Positions 6,842 through 8,383 of a stretch of 8,383 nucleotides of DNA are shown here, piece after piece. The stretch's first letter is position 1. Every line of letters begins with the position of its first letter. Under the pieces are notes generated by a model. That model was not told the origin of the DNA and ran no database searches. It saw only the letters and a list, made by a program, of their open reading frames with translations. Location of the stretch: positions 1-8,383 of the forward strand of contig JBKJLF010000852.1 in the NCBI GenBank assembly GCA_046597185.1, given 5' to 3'. The position numbers and the translations under genes are program-made. This stretch comes from CAMBDR01 sp046597185. Its GTDB lineage: Bacteria > Pseudomonadota > Gammaproteobacteria > Burkholderiales > Burkholderiaceae_D.

Positions 6842-8383
6842 TTGACTCTGAATTTCGATGTTTCATTTGATCAACTGTATCAACAAGATGGCTTGGTGAA
6901 GTTGGATGCGCGGTTTTTGCACGAGCTGGCAGCAAGCCAGCCAGAGTTGGCGCAGCAACTGCTGGCGGCGCGGCAGCAGCCGGACAGTTTAACGGCGAAA
7001 CAAGAGTCGGCGCTCCTGATTGCCGTGGGGCCGCATCTGGAAGATTTCATTGCAAGGCTGTTTCGAATTCAAGCGCCAGTGAGCGAACTGGCCAGCAGCC
7101 ATCATGCGCTGGCACCCTTGTACGTGGTCAAGCGCCAGTTTGTGCAGCGCACTGCGGTGAAAAAATACCATGCCGAACAAGTGCAAAGCATGAATGCGGC
7201 GGCGCTGCGCGCAGAATTGACGGCGCTGTTTGGTGGGCAATTTGATGAGTTGACCTTTGCCCGCCAGGTGTTGGCCTGGTCTGCTGATGAAGCGGCCGAA
7301 GTGGCGCATGCGGCGCAACTGGATACGGCCAGCCAATACGCCGCCTGGGCTTTTCATACCGAAGCCGGGCGCAGCTTTCACCGCCATGATGTGTTATTTC
7401 GTCATGTAGCGGAGGTTGACCCGCTTAACCTGGTGTCTACCGCACAAAAAACGGCACAAAAAACGGCACAAAAAACCGATCATGCGACCTATGCCAGTTT
7501 TACGATTCAACCCCAGCATATCCGGCGGCGGCAAGGTTTTGCCCTGACCGACCAAGGCACCGATTTACGCGGTGCGCTGGATCAAGCCAATTACTGCATT
7601 TGGTGTCATGAGCAAGGTAAAGACTCCTGCGCCAAGGGCTTGAAAGAAAAAGTGGCGAAAGATGCGCCAGCCCTGACAGGCAAGGCCGCGTATAAAAAGT
7701 CGCCCTTTGGCGTGACGCAGGCAGGTTGCCCGTTGACTGAAAAAATCTCTGAATTTCACGTCTTGAAAAGCCGGGGCAATGCGATTGCCGCGCTGGCCAT
7801 GATTACCGTTGATAACCCGATGGTGGCCGCTACCGGGCACCGTATTTGCAATGATTGTATGAAAGCATGCATCTATCAAAAAAAGGAACCGGTCAATATC
7901 CCGCAAATTGAAACCCGTACCGTCAAGGATGTGCTGGAACTGCCGTTTGGGTTTGAGATTTATTCGCTGCTGACGCGCTGGAATCCACTCAATTTACGCC
8001 GCCCGTATCCGCGCGCATGCACTGGCTACCGCGTGCTGGTAACCGGTTTGGGGCCCGCTGGCTATACGCTGAGCCACCATTTGCTCAACGAGGGCCACAC
8101 TGTGGTCGGCATCGATGGTTTAAAAATCGAACCCTTGCCCGCCGACTTGTGCGGTGTTGCAGCCAATGGCAGTCGCACCGCGTTTGCGCCAGTTGAAAGA
8201 ATTGCCGATTTATACGAGCCGTTGGAAGATCGTATTTTGGCCGGGTTTGGCGGCGTGGCCGAATACGGCATCACGGTGCGTTGGAATAAAAACTTTTTAA
8301 AAGTGATTCGGCTGTTGCTGAAGCGGCGCAATCAATTTTCGCTGTTTGGCGGCGTGCTCTTTGGTAACACCCTGTCCCAGCAA
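6842..8383 (+). CDS. Iron-sulphur FAD-dependent oxidoreductase, GltD-like (partial)
   Basis: This is the first 514 codons of a large flavoprotein; the frame stays open to the window edge. Counted from the TTG, residues 1-240 form a helical, Ala/Gln-rich domain I do not recognise. Next comes a two-cluster ferredoxin-like region as in the glutamate synthase small subunit (GltD) and dihydropyrimidine dehydrogenase: Cys252, Cys255, Cys263 and Cys296, then Cys336, Cys339 and Cys343 in CNDCMKACIYQ, followed by EPVNIPQIETR (349-359). The FAD Rossmann start is VTGLGPAGYTL (400-410) with GIDG (423-426). About 45 residues later GGVAEYGIT (470-478) matches the GltD motif that normally follows sooner, so there is an insertion. 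It should move electrons between NAD(P)H, FAD and Fe-S clusters in the cytoplasm. Substrate and partner are unknown. The start is TTG by ribosome binding site and promoter position; an ATG at 6773 would add 23 hydrophobic residues. Similar long proteins occur in Betaproteobacteria. Confidence 0.88.
   Translation, partial: MTLNFDVSFDQLYQQDGLVKLDARFLHELAASQPELAQQLLAARQQPDSLTAKQESALLIAVGPHLEDFIARLFRIQAPVSELASSHHALAPLYVVKRQFVQRTAVKKYHAEQVQSMNAAALRAELTALFGGQFDELTFARQVLAWSADEAAEVAHAAQLDTASQYAAWAFHTEAGRSFHRHDVLFRHVAEVDPLNLVSTAQKTAQKTAQKTDHATYASFTIQPQHIRRRQGFALTDQGTDLRGALDQANYCIWCHEQGKDSCAKGLKEKVAKDAPALTGKAAYKKSPFGVTQAGCPLTEKISEFHVLKSRGNAIAALAMITVDNPMVAATGHRICNDCMKACIYQKKEPVNIPQIETRTVKDVLELPFGFEIYSLLTRWNPLNLRRPYPRACTGYRVLVTGLGPAGYTLSHHLLNEGHTVVGIDGLKIEPLPADLCGVAANGSRTAFAPVERIADLYEPLEDRILAGFGGVAEYGITVRWNKNFLKVIRLLLKRRNQFSLFGGVLFGNTLSQQ
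7442..7477 (+). repeat. Three 12-base tandem repeats inside the flavoprotein gene
   Basis: GCACAAAAAACG is repeated three times head to tail (7442-7453, 7454-7465, 7466-7477), with the last base of the third copy changed to C. In frame it encodes AQKT three times (residues 201-212 from the TTG), in the linker just before the Fe-S region. Copy-number change keeps the frame, but each copy also has a run of six A that could slip. Confidence 0.95.

Noticed and set aside
6589..6870. 93-codon open frame in the gap before the flavoprotein
   Set aside because: It has no Shine-Dalgarno sequence, a composition rich in Trp, Cys, Arg and Phe unlike a typical folded protein, and runs over the promoter, ribosome binding site and start of the next gene in another frame.

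Overview
The window is ordinary-looking bacterial chromosome from a Gram-negative proteobacterium. I infer Beta- or Gammaproteobacteria, with Beta slightly favoured, from four things: the protein families present, moderate G+C (roughly half), Shine-Dalgarno starts, and a periplasmic protein with a classical Sec signal peptide. I cannot name the genus. Nearly all the DNA is used. Six complete genes and one gene cut by the right edge are supported. I see no rRNA, tRNA, CRISPR array, insertion sequence or phage gene.

Left part (1-3102): an APC-family permease of the ethanolamine-permease type is followed, after a 126-base gap, by an aldehyde dehydrogenase of the coniferyl-aldehyde-dehydrogenase type on the same strand. 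Together they suggest uptake of an amine or amino alcohol and oxidation of an aldehyde. The enzyme that would link them (for example EutBC) is not in the window, so a shared pathway is only inferred.

Middle (3103-5405): a two-gene type II toxin-antitoxin operon, with a Phd/YefM-like antitoxin and a long RelE/ParE-like toxin, has an imperfect palindrome with direct repeats over its likely promoter. This is the expected arrangement for autorepression. The toxin's stop codon overlaps by four bases the stop codon of a convergent cytochrome P450 gene on the minus strand. The P450 keeps all its signature residues, has no membrane anchor, and has no redox partner gene beside it.

Right part (5406-8383): divergent from the P450 is an orphan periplasmic solute-binding-like protein (SBP_bac_3 type fold) with no permease or ATPase. 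After a roughly 300-base non-coding gap comes the first 514 codons of a large iron-sulphur flavoprotein. It has an unrecognised N-terminal domain, a GltD/dihydropyrimidine-dehydrogenase-like double [4Fe-4S] region, and the start of an FAD-binding Rossmann domain. It probably starts at a TTG codon and carries an in-frame 12-base tandem repeat. It is the least understood gene here and the best candidate for something poorly described. I did not find a clear novel multigene system.
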